From JAUVXJ01 sp034411995 (GTDB taxonomy: Bacteria; Chloroflexota; Anaerolineae; UBA7937; B3-Chlor): a stretch of 64,000 nt of DNA. The DNA is taken from positions 1-64,000 of the forward strand of contig DAOUME010000007.1 of assembly GCA_034411995.1 (NCBI GenBank). Reading direction: 5' to 3'. The notes beneath the pieces were generated by a model. The model ran no database searches. It was given only the letters and a program-made list of their open reading frames with translations, and had not been told where the DNA came from. The translations under genes were made by a program, and so were the position numbers. How positions within the stretch are numbered: the stretch's first letter is position 1; every line of letters begins with the position of its first letter. Below are positions 26,378 to 34,912 of this stretch, piece by piece.

Positions 26378-26911
26378 CTAAGTATGGGTTTCAGGTGAAG
26401 TGCCAAGCAGGCTGAGCGCACGCTGAACCATGTGATCGCGATTGGATCCGGTCACTTCGAGGACGGTCACCTGCGGGAGGGACTTGAGCTCATCCACCCA
26501 GGGGTCCCGACCCTTCATCACCGTTCCCACCACGAGACTGTCGCCGGCAATGGCAGCCGCGATGGTCTCGCGGAATCTCTGCGAGAATAGCTCCATCTTG
26601 CCTATCTCGTCCACGATCACGTACCTGCCTTCCTTCATGGCTCGAAGCAAGGCCGCTACTCCTATCTCCTCGAGGTCTCTGACGTTCACTCCGTACTTGC
26701 TCACCCGAGGAGGACCCTTGACGTCCACGTGGGAGAGGATGCCTTCCCTGCCCTCCAGGGTTACGATCTTGAAGCCGAGGCGACGGCCGCCCTGACGTAT
26801 CTCAGCGGTGTAGAAACCCCCAGCGGCGCCTCCCAGTTTGTGGGCGATCGACTGGATGATGGTCGTCTTACCCACGCCTGGGCGACCTGTGAGCAGAATC
26901 GTACGGCCCAT
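26378..26911 (-). CDS. THEP1-family nucleoside-triphosphatase
   Basis: The protein has 177 residues. Walker A is GRPGVGKTT near residue 8, and Walker B-like VIVDEIGKMELFS lies near residues 98-110. The middle GGFYTAEIRQGGRRLGFKIVTLEGREG is diagnostic of THEP1/NTPase_1 proteins, small P-loop NTPases known mainly from Aquifex and archaea (and human NTPCR). The exact cellular role is unsettled. It stands alone on the minus strand between two plus-strand units. Confidence 0.9.
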   Translation of the reverse strand: MGRTILLTGRPGVGKTTIIQSIAHKLGGAAGGFYTAEIRQGGRRLGFKIVTLEGREGILSHVDVKGPPRVSKYGVNVRDLEEIGVAALLRAMKEGRYVIVDEIGKMELFSQRFRETIAAAIAGDSLVVGTVMKGRDPWVDELKSLPQVTVLEVTGSNRDHMVQRALSLLGTSPETHT

Positions 26912-27194
26912 GGCTACCTTGGAGAGCAGGCGTACTGGTGGGGACAGTGATTGGTCCCGCGCATCTATCTCTACCTCTGCACATTGTCGGCCGGTGCGCC
27001 CCGAATGTCAAGGTGCTTGCACAAAGCTGCTGGCGGTCGAGCCCAGGCAAGGAAGGACCCTGCGAAGGAGCGGCTGGCGGTTGCGGCGGGGGTACAGTGG
27101 GGCCAGCCGCCGGATCCGGAGTTGCGCGGAGGAGTGGGGCGCTTGACCATCCTGGCGGGCGTAAGGACCGCGAGCGAAAGGGTTTGGCTGGTTG
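26912..27194. other. Intergenic stretch, nothing recognised
   Basis: This is about 280 bp between the divergent THEP1 and PEP-CTERM genes. Short frames on both strands have no ribosome site or recognisable product. It ends in the promoter at 27195-27223. Confidence 0.5.
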
Positions 27195-27223
27195 TTGACG
27201 GATTGACAGGTCTATGCTAAGAT
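27195..27223 (+). promoter_or_regulatory. Sigma70-type promoter of the PEP-CTERM protein gene
   Basis: TTGACG (27195-27200), 17 bp, TAAGAT (27218-27223), giving a leader of about 68 bases. A second TTGACA at 27203-27208 is too close to the -10 to pair with it. Confidence 0.6.
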
Positions 27224-27297
27224 AGCAGGAGAAGCAGCAATCATCTCACCCTGCGGGCGAAGTATCGAAGGCGTATCTCTTAGGGAAGGAGGACGAG

Positions 27298-27888
27298 ATG
27301 ACGGAAGAACGGCGGAAGCGACGGGGGTTCCTGGCTATTGCAGCGGTTGTGCTGGCGATTGTGGCGCTGCTTTCCTTCATCAGCCCCAGTGCCTGGGCCA
27401 CGCCGGCTCAGGAACATAGTCAGCAGCAGAGCGTTCCCCCAGTCAAGGAAGCCGACATGACGGTGGTTTGCCCCGGAGAGGATTTTGTCTTCACGATCAG
27501 CTTCAGGGCTGGTCCAGAGGACTGGTACGGTGTCGTGGTCACAGACAACCTCGATCCCCTGCTCAAGATCAACAGCGTCTGGACCTCCCACGGCACTGCC
27601 TCCTATGTGGGGCAGATGGTCACGGTGAATGTGGGCAACATCACGAAGGGCACCACGGTGACCATCACGATTACCTGTACCGTGCAGGGTACAGCACCTG
27701 CGGGGTTCCGGATCGACAACACAGCCTCAGTAATCGTTGAAGAGCCGTCTCTGGAGTTTGATCCTAGTTCGTACATAGAGGTATGTCACGAATTCGTCCC
27801 GGAGCCCGGCAGCCTTCTGCTTCTGGGGAGCGGCCTGGCTGGGCTGGCGGGTTATACGAGGATGAGGCGGTTCAGGCACCGGGCATAG
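27298..27888 (+). CDS. Secreted DUF11-like protein with PEP-CTERM sorting tail
   Basis: The protein has 196 residues; the ATG follows AAGGAGGACGAG. It has a signal peptide (about 1-34, ending SAWA). One beta-sandwich of DUF11/conserved-repeat type follows, with VVVTDNLDPLLKI, VTVNVGNITKGTTVTITITC and FRIDNTASV. The C-terminus reads PEPGSLLLLGSGLAGLAGY then RMRRFRHR: a PEP motif, a hydrophobic helix and a basic end, which is the substrate signature of exosortase. No exosortase gene is in the window. The protein is probably surface-exposed with an adhesive or structural role (inferred). Confidence 0.8.
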   Translation: MTEERRKRRGFLAIAAVVLAIVALLSFISPSAWATPAQEHSQQQSVPPVKEADMTVVCPGEDFVFTISFRAGPEDWYGVVVTDNLDPLLKINSVWTSHGTASYVGQMVTVNVGNITKGTTVTITITCTVQGTAPAGFRIDNTASVIVEEPSLEFDPSSYIEVCHEFVPEPGSLLLLGSGLAGLAGYTRMRRFRHRA

Positions 27889-28095
27889 CAACCCGACAGC
27901 GAATCGGTGAGCGTCGGGGAGAAGCGGGCGATACCGCCTCGCGGGAGACCGGCGTGGAGGGTGGAGGCTGGGTCGCGCTGACGAGTCAATTCCGACGGTG
28001 CGATGGCCAACCCGTAAGGGAGGAACGCTGGGCGCCGAGTGCTGGAAATGAGTGTCCTGGGATAGCGACCAAGGTATTCTTAGTTCAGTTGCACG
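27889..28095. other. Intergenic leader region, nothing recognised
   Basis: With the hairpin at 28096-28126 this makes a 300 bp gap before the pyruvate-kinase-C-like gene. I looked for riboswitch cores and found none I could name. No T-rich intrinsic terminator follows the PEP-CTERM gene. Confidence 0.4.
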
Positions 28096-28126
28096 CGCGG
28101 CCATGACTCAGAGGAGAATGGCCGCG
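28096..28126. promoter_or_regulatory. Perfect 9 bp hairpin in the leader of the PK-C-like gene
   Basis: CGCGGCCAT (28096-28104) and ATGGCCGCG (28118-28126) are exact inverted repeats around a 13-base loop that contains AGAGGAG. TTGTGTTCTT follows. It may be a weak terminator or attenuator about 60 bp ahead of the start codon. Confidence 0.4.
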
Positions 28127-28188
28127 TTGTGTTCTTGCAGGGAAGTCCGGAGGGGGCCCGGCCGCTACGGCTCAGAAAGGAGACCGCC

Positions 28189-28761
28189 ATGGCCTCAAAC
28201 TGCGGTAGCGTTACTTACTTCGCCAGACCTGGGAAGGAGAACACCGAGCCTACCCTGAAGATCGCCAAAGAAGCCGCAGAGCGGTTGCGTATCCGTCAGG
28301 TGTTGATTGCGTCTACGAGCGGCGATACGGGCCGGAGAGCCGCCGAGTTGTTCGCCGATCTGGGCCTGGTGGTGGTCACTCACTCGGCGGGCTTCCACGA
28401 GCCCAGCGCGCACCAGTTGACCGAGGAGAACAGAGAGGCGATACTGGCCCAGGGAGCGAGGCTACTGACCTGTCAGCATGCCTTTGGAGGGGTCAATCGC
28501 GCCGTAAGACGCAAGCTGGCGACCTATCAACTGGATGAGATAATCGCCTATACTCTGCGTATCTTCGGTGAAGGGATGAAGGTGGCGTGCGAGATCACGC
28601 TGATGGCGGCTGATGCAGGTCTGATTCGAACGGGCGAGCCTGTGCTGGCCATCGCCGGTACGGGACACGGAGCGGATACCGCAGTGATCGTGCGCGCCGC
28701 CAATGCCCAGGATTTCTTCGATCTGCGGGTCAATGAAATACTGTGCAAGCCGCTCTTCTGA
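28189..28761 (+). CDS. Pyruvate-kinase C-terminal-domain-like protein
   Basis: The protein has 190 residues; the ATG at 28189 follows AAAGGAGA. The fold matches the isolated PK C-terminal domain family (COG1751): an N-terminal VTYFARPGKENTEPTLKIAK, then VLIASTSGDTGRRAAELF, VVVTHSAGF and, near the end, LAIAGTGHGADTAVIVRAAN. Catalytic pyruvate-kinase barrel domains are absent, so it is not a kinase. The function of the stand-alone family is unknown; effector binding by the domain is plausible. Confidence 0.8.
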   Translation: MASNCGSVTYFARPGKENTEPTLKIAKEAAERLRIRQVLIASTSGDTGRRAAELFADLGLVVVTHSAGFHEPSAHQLTEENREAILAQGARLLTCQHAFGGVNRAVRRKLATYQLDEIIAYTLRIFGEGMKVACEITLMAADAGLIRTGEPVLAIAGTGHGADTAVIVRAANAQDFFDLRVNEILCKPLF

Positions 28762-28809
28762 GCGAGTGCGCGGGGGTTCGTGCCGAAGAGTAGTGCAGGG
28801 TTAGAGGCG

Positions 28810-28838
28810 TTGCGTCAAGGGCATTACTGTGGTATACT
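28810..28838 (+). promoter_or_regulatory. Sigma70-type promoter of secreted jelly-roll gene
   Basis: TTGCGT (28810-28815), 17 bp, TATACT (28833-28838). The leader to the ATG at 29062 would be about 215 bases. It contains a second in-frame ATG (28942) with its own GGGAGGTG site. Confidence 0.6.
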
Positions 28839-29061
28839 GTGGGTGAGGAACTGGTCGCGGCTTCGGCCTGTGCGACTCGCGGTTGGTGGTGGTCTGGTTT
28901 TATGGCCAGGAATGAGCCCTCGGGCGTCTCGAAGGGAGGTGATGAGTCTGACCCCTGACGGGAGTGGTTGCGGCGGATTCAGTGACCCACATGCTGGCTG
29001 CTCTGTTCCGGCAAGATGGCGCAGTTGCCGGGGCCCCAGGGAGCGAAAAGAGGGAGGAGCG

Positions 29062-29721
29062 ATGAGAATCAGACTTGGCGTGGGGATAGGATCCTTTCTG
29101 GCCTTGGTGGGCTTGCTAGTAGCCGTGGTGGTGATGCCCTCCATCGCCGGCTCGGGCGATAATCTGGTTGCCAACGGCGATTTCGAGGGTGGGTTTGGCG
29201 TGGATGGAGTCGCGTATGCGTGGCACAAGTTCGACAACGGGGGCGAGATGACCGCCAGTTGGCACGACGACACCTGGCTGCCTGTCATTTACGACGGTGC
29301 CCACTCCCAGCTGATCGAGATCAACACGGTGTGCCGGGGGGCGTCGGACCCCGACCGATACGCAGGCATCTACCAGAAACTAACCGTGAAGGCCGGCACG
29401 ACCTACGAACTGTGCCTGCATGGCATGCTGCGCTCGTTGTGGGGCGATCCGGATCCGATCAGTTGGGGCTACACCCCCCAGATCGGAATCGACCAGGCGG
29501 GCGGCACAGACTGGTCGGCTCTCGCGGCGGAGGACTGGACTGACATACCGTGGGACAACGTCTATCCTCGGACTGAGCCAGGGGAGGAGCTGGACTCCTA
29601 CTGTATGAACGTCAAGGCTGAGTCCAGCAGCCTGACTCTCTTCATCAGGCTCTGGAAGAAGTGGCCCACCGCAGGCAGGGAGGTCCTTCTCAACGTCGAT
29701 GGGATAACGTTCGACGGATAG
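29062..29721 (+). CDS. Secreted carbohydrate-binding-like (jelly-roll) protein
   Basis: The protein has 219 residues from ATG 29062 (GAGGGAGGAGCG upstream). The N-terminus MRIRLGVGIGSFLALVGLLVAVVV is a signal peptide or anchor. The mature part opens NLVANGDFEGGF, the usual opening of CBM_4_9-like and other galactose-binding-fold modules. It continues with YAGIYQKLTVKAGTTYELCLHG and ends VLLNVDGITFDG, again typical of that fold. No catalytic residues are recognised. An alternative start at 28942 would add 40 residues before the signal peptide and is less likely. Two or three cysteines could form disulfides. Confidence 0.75.
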   Translation: MRIRLGVGIGSFLALVGLLVAVVVMPSIAGSGDNLVANGDFEGGFGVDGVAYAWHKFDNGGEMTASWHDDTWLPVIYDGAHSQLIEINTVCRGASDPDRYAGIYQKLTVKAGTTYELCLHGMLRSLWGDPDPISWGYTPQIGIDQAGGTDWSALAAEDWTDIPWDNVYPRTEPGEELDSYCMNVKAESSSLTLFIRLWKKWPTAGREVLLNVDGITFDG

Positions 29722-29749
29722 TGACCTGACCACGAACATCGGCCGGACT

Positions 29750-29790
29750 CACGATCGCAGAGGTCTTGATAGAGGATCTCTGCGATTGTG
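29750..29790. terminator. Long hairpin between jelly-roll gene and TolB operon
   Basis: A 16 bp stem (29750-29765 with 29775-29790, only two wobble pairs) has a 9-base loop, TTGATAGAG. There is no T-run. It probably ends or stabilises the upstream transcript. Its right arm overlaps the -35 box of the next promoter. Confidence 0.5.
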
Positions 29791-29814
29791 CTTCTGAGAC
29801 CGGGTGCATATAAT
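29786..29814 (+). promoter_or_regulatory. Sigma70-type promoter of the TolB-MazG-Ade operon
   Basis: TTGTGC (29786-29791), 17 bp, consensus TATAAT (29809-29814). This argues against the upstream in-frame start at 29788 and for GTG 29845. Confidence 0.65.
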
Positions 29815-29844
29815 CCTGACGTTGCGCAGGCGAGGCGGTGCGGC

Positions 29845-31068
29845 GTGGGCAAGCCTACACCTCAACCTGGAATAGGGACACTGGTCCCCCTGGGCCTCGT
29901 GCTCATCGTGTGTCTGGCATCGGCCATCCTGGCCGCAGCCTACGTGCTCCTCGGCACTGGTGTGTCCCAGGTGCGGATCTCATCACCGGCCAGCGGGCAT
30001 CTGGTTGCTGAAGGGGAGGCACTCGTTGTCCAGGTCGAGAGCTCCGGCCGAGGTCTGATCAAGTCCGAGTTGTTGGTCGATGGGGTCATCGCCGAGTCCT
30101 TAGCCAGTTCTCGTCCTGCTGGACTGACCGATTGGTCCATGGCCTACTCCTGGCGCGCGCAGTCCGCGGGACTGCATCGGTTGAGAGTGCGTGTGTTCGA
30201 CATCTCGGGCGGGGTTGCCGAATCGAGCAGTGTGGTCATAGGTGTTCCGCCTCCTGGGAGCATCGTCTTCTCCAGCAACCGTGCGGGGACATACCAACTG
30301 TACACGATGCCGACCGACGGGCACGAGTTGGTAGCTCTCACGACAGATCCCGGGCAGAGGCGTGAACCATCGTGTGGCGGCGGGCGACGGCTACTCTTCA
30401 GTCGTTCCGACGACGGAGGTGGCTCGGACGTCTGGCTCTTGCAGCTCGAGACCGGGGGAGAATCCAATCTCACGGCGAGTCTGGGCGGGGACCGCTGGCC
30501 ACGGTGGGCGCCTGATGAGGGGTCCATCGCCTTCGTCTCGGACCGCTATGGTACCAGCCAACTGTTCCTCATGGATCCCGACGGAAGCGGACAGCTTCAG
30601 TTGACCCAAAAAGAGTTGCCAGTCGAGCAGCCTGGCTGGGCCCCCGATGGCTCGGGGTGGCTCGTGGCGGCCGACAGTGCAGGCAACTGGGACATCTTCT
30701 CCGTATCCATCGATGGCCGGAGCCTTACCCGTTTGACGGAGGATCCGGCTCAGGACGATCAACCGGCCTGGTCGCCCGGCGGTAGTGAGATCGCCTTCGT
30801 GTCGGACAGAGAGGGAAACCGGCAGATCTACGTTATGAACGCTGATGGGACCGGGCAGAGGCGCATCACAGCGTTTCCCTCTGGAGCGGAGCAGCCTCGT
30901 TGGTCGCGGGATGGTGCATGGATAGCCTGCGTTGCCTTCACTGGCCGGGGGGAAGGTCTCGAGGCTCGAGAGATCTACATCATGCGCTCGGACGGCAGCG
31001 ATCAGATGCGCCTCACGGACAACTCCTTCGATGACACGGAACCAGACTGGTGCGAGTGGAATGAATGA
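29845..31068 (+). CDS. Membrane-anchored TolB-like beta-propeller protein
   Basis: The protein has 407 residues from GTG 29845 (GAGGCGG six bases upstream, and downstream of the promoter). One N-terminal membrane helix (about 13-37) and a short Ig-like domain (residues about 40-150) precede a WD40-like/TolB propeller. Repeats such as IVFSSNRAGTYQLYTM, IAFVSDRYGTSQLFLMDPDG, WSPGGSEIAFVSDREGNRQIYVMNADG and REIYIMRSDGSDQMRLT are clear. Propellers of this kind bind proteins or ligands outside the cell; no catalytic site is seen. Its stop overlaps the mazG-like start (ATGAATGA), making it the first gene of a five-gene operon. Confidence 0.85.
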   Translation: MGKPTPQPGIGTLVPLGLVLIVCLASAILAAAYVLLGTGVSQVRISSPASGHLVAEGEALVVQVESSGRGLIKSELLVDGVIAESLASSRPAGLTDWSMAYSWRAQSAGLHRLRVRVFDISGGVAESSSVVIGVPPPGSIVFSSNRAGTYQLYTMPTDGHELVALTTDPGQRREPSCGGGRRLLFSRSDDGGGSDVWLLQLETGGESNLTASLGGDRWPRWAPDEGSIAFVSDRYGTSQLFLMDPDGSGQLQLTQKELPVEQPGWAPDGSGWLVAADSAGNWDIFSVSIDGRSLTRLTEDPAQDDQPAWSPGGSEIAFVSDREGNRQIYVMNADGTGQRRITAFPSGAEQPRWSRDGAWIACVAFTGRGEGLEAREIYIMRSDGSDQMRLTDNSFDDTEPDWCEWNE

Positions 31069-31441
31069 CGCGGACGCGACACTGGCTGAGTTGAAGAAGA
31101 GGGTCAGGCATTTCCGGGACAGACGGCGATGGGAAAGGTTCCACACCCCGAAGAACCTGAGCATGGCCATCGCCGTAGAGGCCGCTGAACTCATGGAGCA
31201 GTTCCAGTGGCTGGCACCAGACGAGTCCTGGGAACTGGCAGAGGACGAGGGCGGGCTGAGGAGGATGGGGGAAGAACTGGCGGACATCATCATCTACGCC
31301 CTGAGTCTCGCCAACTGCCTCGAGCTCGACGTGACTACCGCCGTGGTGGACAAGCTGGCGAAGGATGCAGAGAAGTATCCGGAGAGAGACTATCGAGGCA
31401 GGTCGTCATGGCTGGAGAGTAAGGAGAGGGGTGAGCAGTGA
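31061..31441 (+). CDS. MazG-like nucleotide pyrophosphohydrolase
   Basis: The protein has 126 residues from ATG 31061, overlapping the upstream stop. Motifs of the all-alpha NTP pyrophosphatase superfamily (MazG / RS21-C6 type) are present: NLSMAIAVEAAELMEQFQW (ExxE-like metal ligands) and GEELADIIIYALSLAN (ExxD). Members hydrolyse (d)NTPs such as dCTP to monophosphates. The ending AEKYPERDYRGRSS is typical of the small RS21-C6/iMazG group. It lies within a salvage-type operon ending in adenine deaminase. Confidence 0.9.
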   Translation: MNDADATLAELKKRVRHFRDRRRWERFHTPKNLSMAIAVEAAELMEQFQWLAPDESWELAEDEGGLRRMGEELADIIIYALSLANCLELDVTTAVVDKLAKDAEKYPERDYRGRSSWLESKERGEQ

Positions 31442-32292
31442 AGATAGGGGCTGCCCTGATCCCTCTCGTGGGCTGGGGACTGGCGGGAGCAGGAGCGAAT
31501 GGTAGCAGGCATGCGCATCTACAGGCCATTCGACGGCTGGTAGGAGAGTTCGGTCTGGCAGCGGTGGAGCTCAATGGTGACTTCACGACCCTGTTCCCCG
31601 AGGTATTCGACGGAGCGTACTACGAGCAGGTGGCTCAGTTACAGGTCGAGCTGGGGTTCGCCTGTACCGTGCACTTGCCTTTCCTGTGGTTGGATGGGCT
31701 CAGTCTGGCCGAGCCGGTCCGCAAGGCCACCGTGGAGTGTTTGAATCAGGTGGTGGAGTCGACCAAGCCACTGGCCGTCGAATCGTACGTGCTACACTTG
31801 TGGGGCACGTGGAGTTCTTTGATGGCCACCGTTCAGGCCCTGCCGGATGGGGAGAAGCGAACCTTGCTGGACCGGATGCTCGATCGGGCAGCCCTGACCC
31901 TGGAGCAGGTCCGTCAACTCATCCCATCGCGGAAGGTCTGCGTGGAGAACATCGAGCGCTTTCCCTGGGAGGCGATTGTGCCGCTGGTGGAGGAGCGGGA
32001 CCTGAGGATCTGCCTCGATGTTGGGCACCTGGCGGTGGAAGGCGGCGATCCGCTGGAGTTCCTCGGGGATCACCGGGCGTTCATTGGCGAGATCCACCTC
32101 CACGACGCTTATCCGGCGGGTGTGAAGGGTTCAAGAGGGCGAGATCACCTGGCACTGGGCAGAGGCAACGTGGACTACGCCAAGCTCCTGGACAGCCTGG
32201 TCGATGCGGGCTACGACGGGGTGCTGATCCTGGAGGTGAATACCGAGACTGATCTTCGAGAGAGTGTGGAAAGAGTGAGATCATGGATGTGA
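31438..32292 (+). CDS. TIM-barrel sugar phosphate isomerase/epimerase family protein
   Basis: The protein has 284 residues from GTG 31438, overlapping the mazG-like stop by four bases. The AP-endonuclease-2/xylose-isomerase-like barrel shows VCVENIERFPWE, LRICLDVGHLAVEGGDP, IGEIHLHDAYPAG and a terminal GVLILEVNTE. These place metal-binding Glu, Asp/His and His residues at expected strand ends. The family covers sugar isomerases, endonuclease IV and others, so the reaction is open. It overlaps the next amidohydrolase gene by 10 bp, implying coordinated expression. Confidence 0.8.
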   Translation: MKIGAALIPLVGWGLAGAGANGSRHAHLQAIRRLVGEFGLAAVELNGDFTTLFPEVFDGAYYEQVAQLQVELGFACTVHLPFLWLDGLSLAEPVRKATVECLNQVVESTKPLAVESYVLHLWGTWSSLMATVQALPDGEKRTLLDRMLDRAALTLEQVRQLIPSRKVCVENIERFPWEAIVPLVEERDLRICLDVGHLAVEGGDPLEFLGDHRAFIGEIHLHDAYPAGVKGSRGRDHLALGRGNVDYAKLLDSLVDAGYDGVLILEVNTETDLRESVERVRSWM

Positions 32293-33125
32293 CTGTACCG
32301 CTTGTAGACTTCCACTTCCACGTTACCACCGCCGATGAGTACACCGAGTGGTTCTTGGACTGGCTACGAGACTATGGAGGCGAGGCTACTCTCGCCCACC
32401 TGCGTCACGTGCTCAGCAGTCCCGGCGCCATGCTCGACTACCTCGATGAGCAGGGACTGGACTATGCCGTGGCCCTGGCTGAGACCAACCCTCTCACCAC
32501 AGGAACCAGCCCCAACGAGCGTGTGGCCGACTTCTGTCGTGGAAGCGATCGACTCATTCCCTTCGCCAACGTCAACCCTTACGTCACGGCTGATCTGGCT
32601 GGTGAGCTCCGCCACTGCGTCAACGATCTCGGCTGTCGGGGACTGAAGCTATACCCCACCTATCAGCACTTCTACGTGAACGAAGCGCGGCTGTACCCGC
32701 TGTACGACGAGGCGCAGCGTCTGGGCGTCCCGGTGATGATTCACACCGGCTCCTCTGTCTTTCGGGGCTCGCGCTTGAAGTACGGCGACCCGCTCCACGT
32801 GGATGACGTGGTGGTAGACTTCCCCGCCCTGACGATGATCATGGCGCACAGCGGACGGGGCTTCTGGTACGACGCAGCGTTCTTCATGGCTCAGTTGCAC
32901 GAACACGTCTATATGGAGATCACGGGCCTGCCGCCGCACAGGCTGCTCCGATATTTCCCCAACCTCGAGCGCAATGCCGACAAGATCATCTTCGGCTCCG
33001 ACTGGCCATCTGTCACGGACATCAAAGCCAACGTCGCGGCCATCCGGAGCCTGGAGATCAGCGAGGACAGCAAGGTCAAGATACTGGGAGGCAACGCTGC
33101 CCGGTTGCTGGGGTTGTCGAGATGA
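32283..33125 (+). CDS. Amidohydrolase-2 family metal-dependent hydrolase
   Basis: The protein has 280 residues. Motifs: the HxH-type metal site VDFHFHVTT near the N-terminus, a strand motif GCRGLKLYPTYQHF, the metal histidines in VMIHTGS and IMAHSG, and the late aspartate in IFGSDWPSVT. This is the PF04909 layout (decarboxylases and lactonase-like hydrolases such as LigI or ACMSD relatives). The substrate is unknown. It overlaps both neighbours (10 bp upstream, 4 bp with the adenine deaminase gene), so it is translationally coupled in the operon. Confidence 0.85.
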   Translation: MDVTVPLVDFHFHVTTADEYTEWFLDWLRDYGGEATLAHLRHVLSSPGAMLDYLDEQGLDYAVALAETNPLTTGTSPNERVADFCRGSDRLIPFANVNPYVTADLAGELRHCVNDLGCRGLKLYPTYQHFYVNEARLYPLYDEAQRLGVPVMIHTGSSVFRGSRLKYGDPLHVDDVVVDFPALTMIMAHSGRGFWYDAAFFMAQLHEHVYMEITGLPPHRLLRYFPNLERNADKIIFGSDWPSVTDIKANVAAIRSLEISEDSKVKILGGNAARLLGLSR

Positions 33126-34912
33126 GGGCACCGTCGGCGGGTGGCCTGGACAGCAGAAGGGCATTGATGGAGGTGGCGCTGGGCCGGCGTCCGGCAGAGC
33201 TATACGTCCGCGACGGCAGGTTGGTGAACGTGTACTCTGGCGAGATACTGGAAGGCCAGGACGTAGCGATCAGCCAGAAGCGTATCGCCTACGTGGGCCC
33301 TGCCAGTGCCCAGGTGAAGCCGGGCGACGAAATCGTGGACGTCGACGGGTCGTACCTCCTGCCGGGCTTTGTGGACGCCCACGCCCACGTGGATTTCTTC
33401 GCCAATCCTCTCTCTCTCACTCCCCATCTCCTCGCGACCGGCACAACCGCCCTGATGGCCGATCCCCACGAGGTGGTGGGCGCCCTGGGAGCGCAGGGGC
33501 TGGAGGCCCTGGTGGCCATGACCAGGGGTTTGCCCCTGAAGTTCTACTTCAGCGTTCCCGTGGCCACTCCCCCGCTCCCTGAGCTGGAGGGAGAGCCGGT
33601 GCTCAGTGCCGAGGAGGTGAAGGCCTGGCTGTCCAGGCCGGAAATGAGGGGCATTTCGGAGGTGACCCCCTGGCTGCGGGTCATCTCGGGCGACCACGAT
33701 CTGCTCGGCAAGTTTGAACTGGCCCAGCGGCATGAGCAGAGGATCGAAGGTCACACCACCGGTGCGTCTTTCCAGAGGCTCAACGCCCTGGTGGCCGCCG
33801 GGCTCACCTCCTGCCACGAGGCCATCGACGCCCGGGAGGCGAGAGATCGCCTCCGCCTCGGACTGCACGTCATGCTGCGTCATGGGTCGATCCGTCGAGA
33901 CCTGGACTCTCTGCTGGACTTGATCACCGGGGAGGCCGGCGTGGACACCAGCAGAGTCATGCTCACTCCAGACTGGATGGATCCTCCGGCGATTCTGCGC
34001 CAGGGATACATGGATAGCCTGGTGCGAGTGGCTATCGGTGGAGGGGTGGCGCCGGTGATCGCCATTCAGATGGCCACGCTGAATCCCGCAACATACCTGG
34101 GGCTGGACACTCAGCTTGGCGGGATTGCACCGGGCAGGATGGCTGATCTCGTGGTCGCCGACGATCTCGATGATCTAACTCCCAGGCTGGTTTTCGCGGA
34201 CGGCAAGGTCGTGGCCAGGGATGGCGAGTACCTGGGAGAAGAGCTATCGGTGCCGCCGAATGTCCTTCGACTGTCGTGGCTTCCTCACCGGGTCATACCT
34301 GGGGAGCTCGTTCCTTCCGACTTCGAGGTGCTCAGTTCAGTTCGCGATGGTTCGATGACAGTGCCAGCCATGCGGGTGGCGGACAAGACGATCACCGAGC
34401 GTGAGGACGTGACGCTACCCGTACGTGATGGCCGTTGCGAACTCCCCCGGGATGCGGATGTGCTCAAGGTCGCCTTGTTGAGCACGGAGTTGCCGGGTTT
34501 CAGGGTCGCGTTCCTCACGGGCTTTGGTGCGCGCGTGGGCGGTCTGGCCTCCAGCCTTGCGCATGAGCCGCATCGCCCGCTGGTCCTCGGCCGTCGGGAG
34601 GCGGACATGGTGCTGGCCTTGAGCCGTGTCCGGGAGCTGGGCGGCGGAATTGTGCTGGCCCACGATGGAGAGGTGCGCGCGGAGATACCGTTGCCGATCG
34701 GTGGACTGATGTCGCTGGAGCCGCTGGGGACGCTTGCCTCTCAGATAGAGAGGCTGAATGGAGTGCTGCGAGAGATGGGATGCGGTCTGGAGAGCCCTGT
34801 GTTCACGATAGGCTTCCTGACCTTCTCGACTTTGCCGTGGGTGAGATTGACTCCCCAAGGCCTGAGGGACGTTAAGGACGGTCGGATAATCTGGCCCTCG
34901 TCAGCGGGCTAG
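33122..34912 (+). CDS. ade: Adenine deaminase
   Basis: The protein has 596 residues, the usual size. It converts adenine to hypoxanthine and ammonia in purine salvage. Seen in sequence: VNVYSGEILEGQDVAI, the metal site PGFVDAHAHVDF, the diagnostic GTTALMADPHEVVGALG, and SGDHDLLGKFELA and GHTTGAS blocks. MATLNPATYLGLD precedes the end of the barrel, and a C-terminal domain with the GGIVLAHDGEV segment follows. Its ATG overlaps the amidohydrolase stop. Its 3' end overlaps by 12 bp with the convergent DksA-like gene. Confidence 0.93.
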   Translation: MRAPSAGGLDSRRALMEVALGRRPAELYVRDGRLVNVYSGEILEGQDVAISQKRIAYVGPASAQVKPGDEIVDVDGSYLLPGFVDAHAHVDFFANPLSLTPHLLATGTTALMADPHEVVGALGAQGLEALVAMTRGLPLKFYFSVPVATPPLPELEGEPVLSAEEVKAWLSRPEMRGISEVTPWLRVISGDHDLLGKFELAQRHEQRIEGHTTGASFQRLNALVAAGLTSCHEAIDAREARDRLRLGLHVMLRHGSIRRDLDSLLDLITGEAGVDTSRVMLTPDWMDPPAILRQGYMDSLVRVAIGGGVAPVIAIQMATLNPATYLGLDTQLGGIAPGRMADLVVADDLDDLTPRLVFADGKVVARDGEYLGEELSVPPNVLRLSWLPHRVIPGELVPSDFEVLSSVRDGSMTVPAMRVADKTITEREDVTLPVRDGRCELPRDADVLKVALLSTELPGFRVAFLTGFGARVGGLASSLAHEPHRPLVLGRREADMVLALSRVRELGGGIVLAHDGEVRAEIPLPIGGLMSLEPLGTLASQIERLNGVLREMGCGLESPVFTIGFLTFSTLPWVRLTPQGLRDVKDGRIIWPSSAG

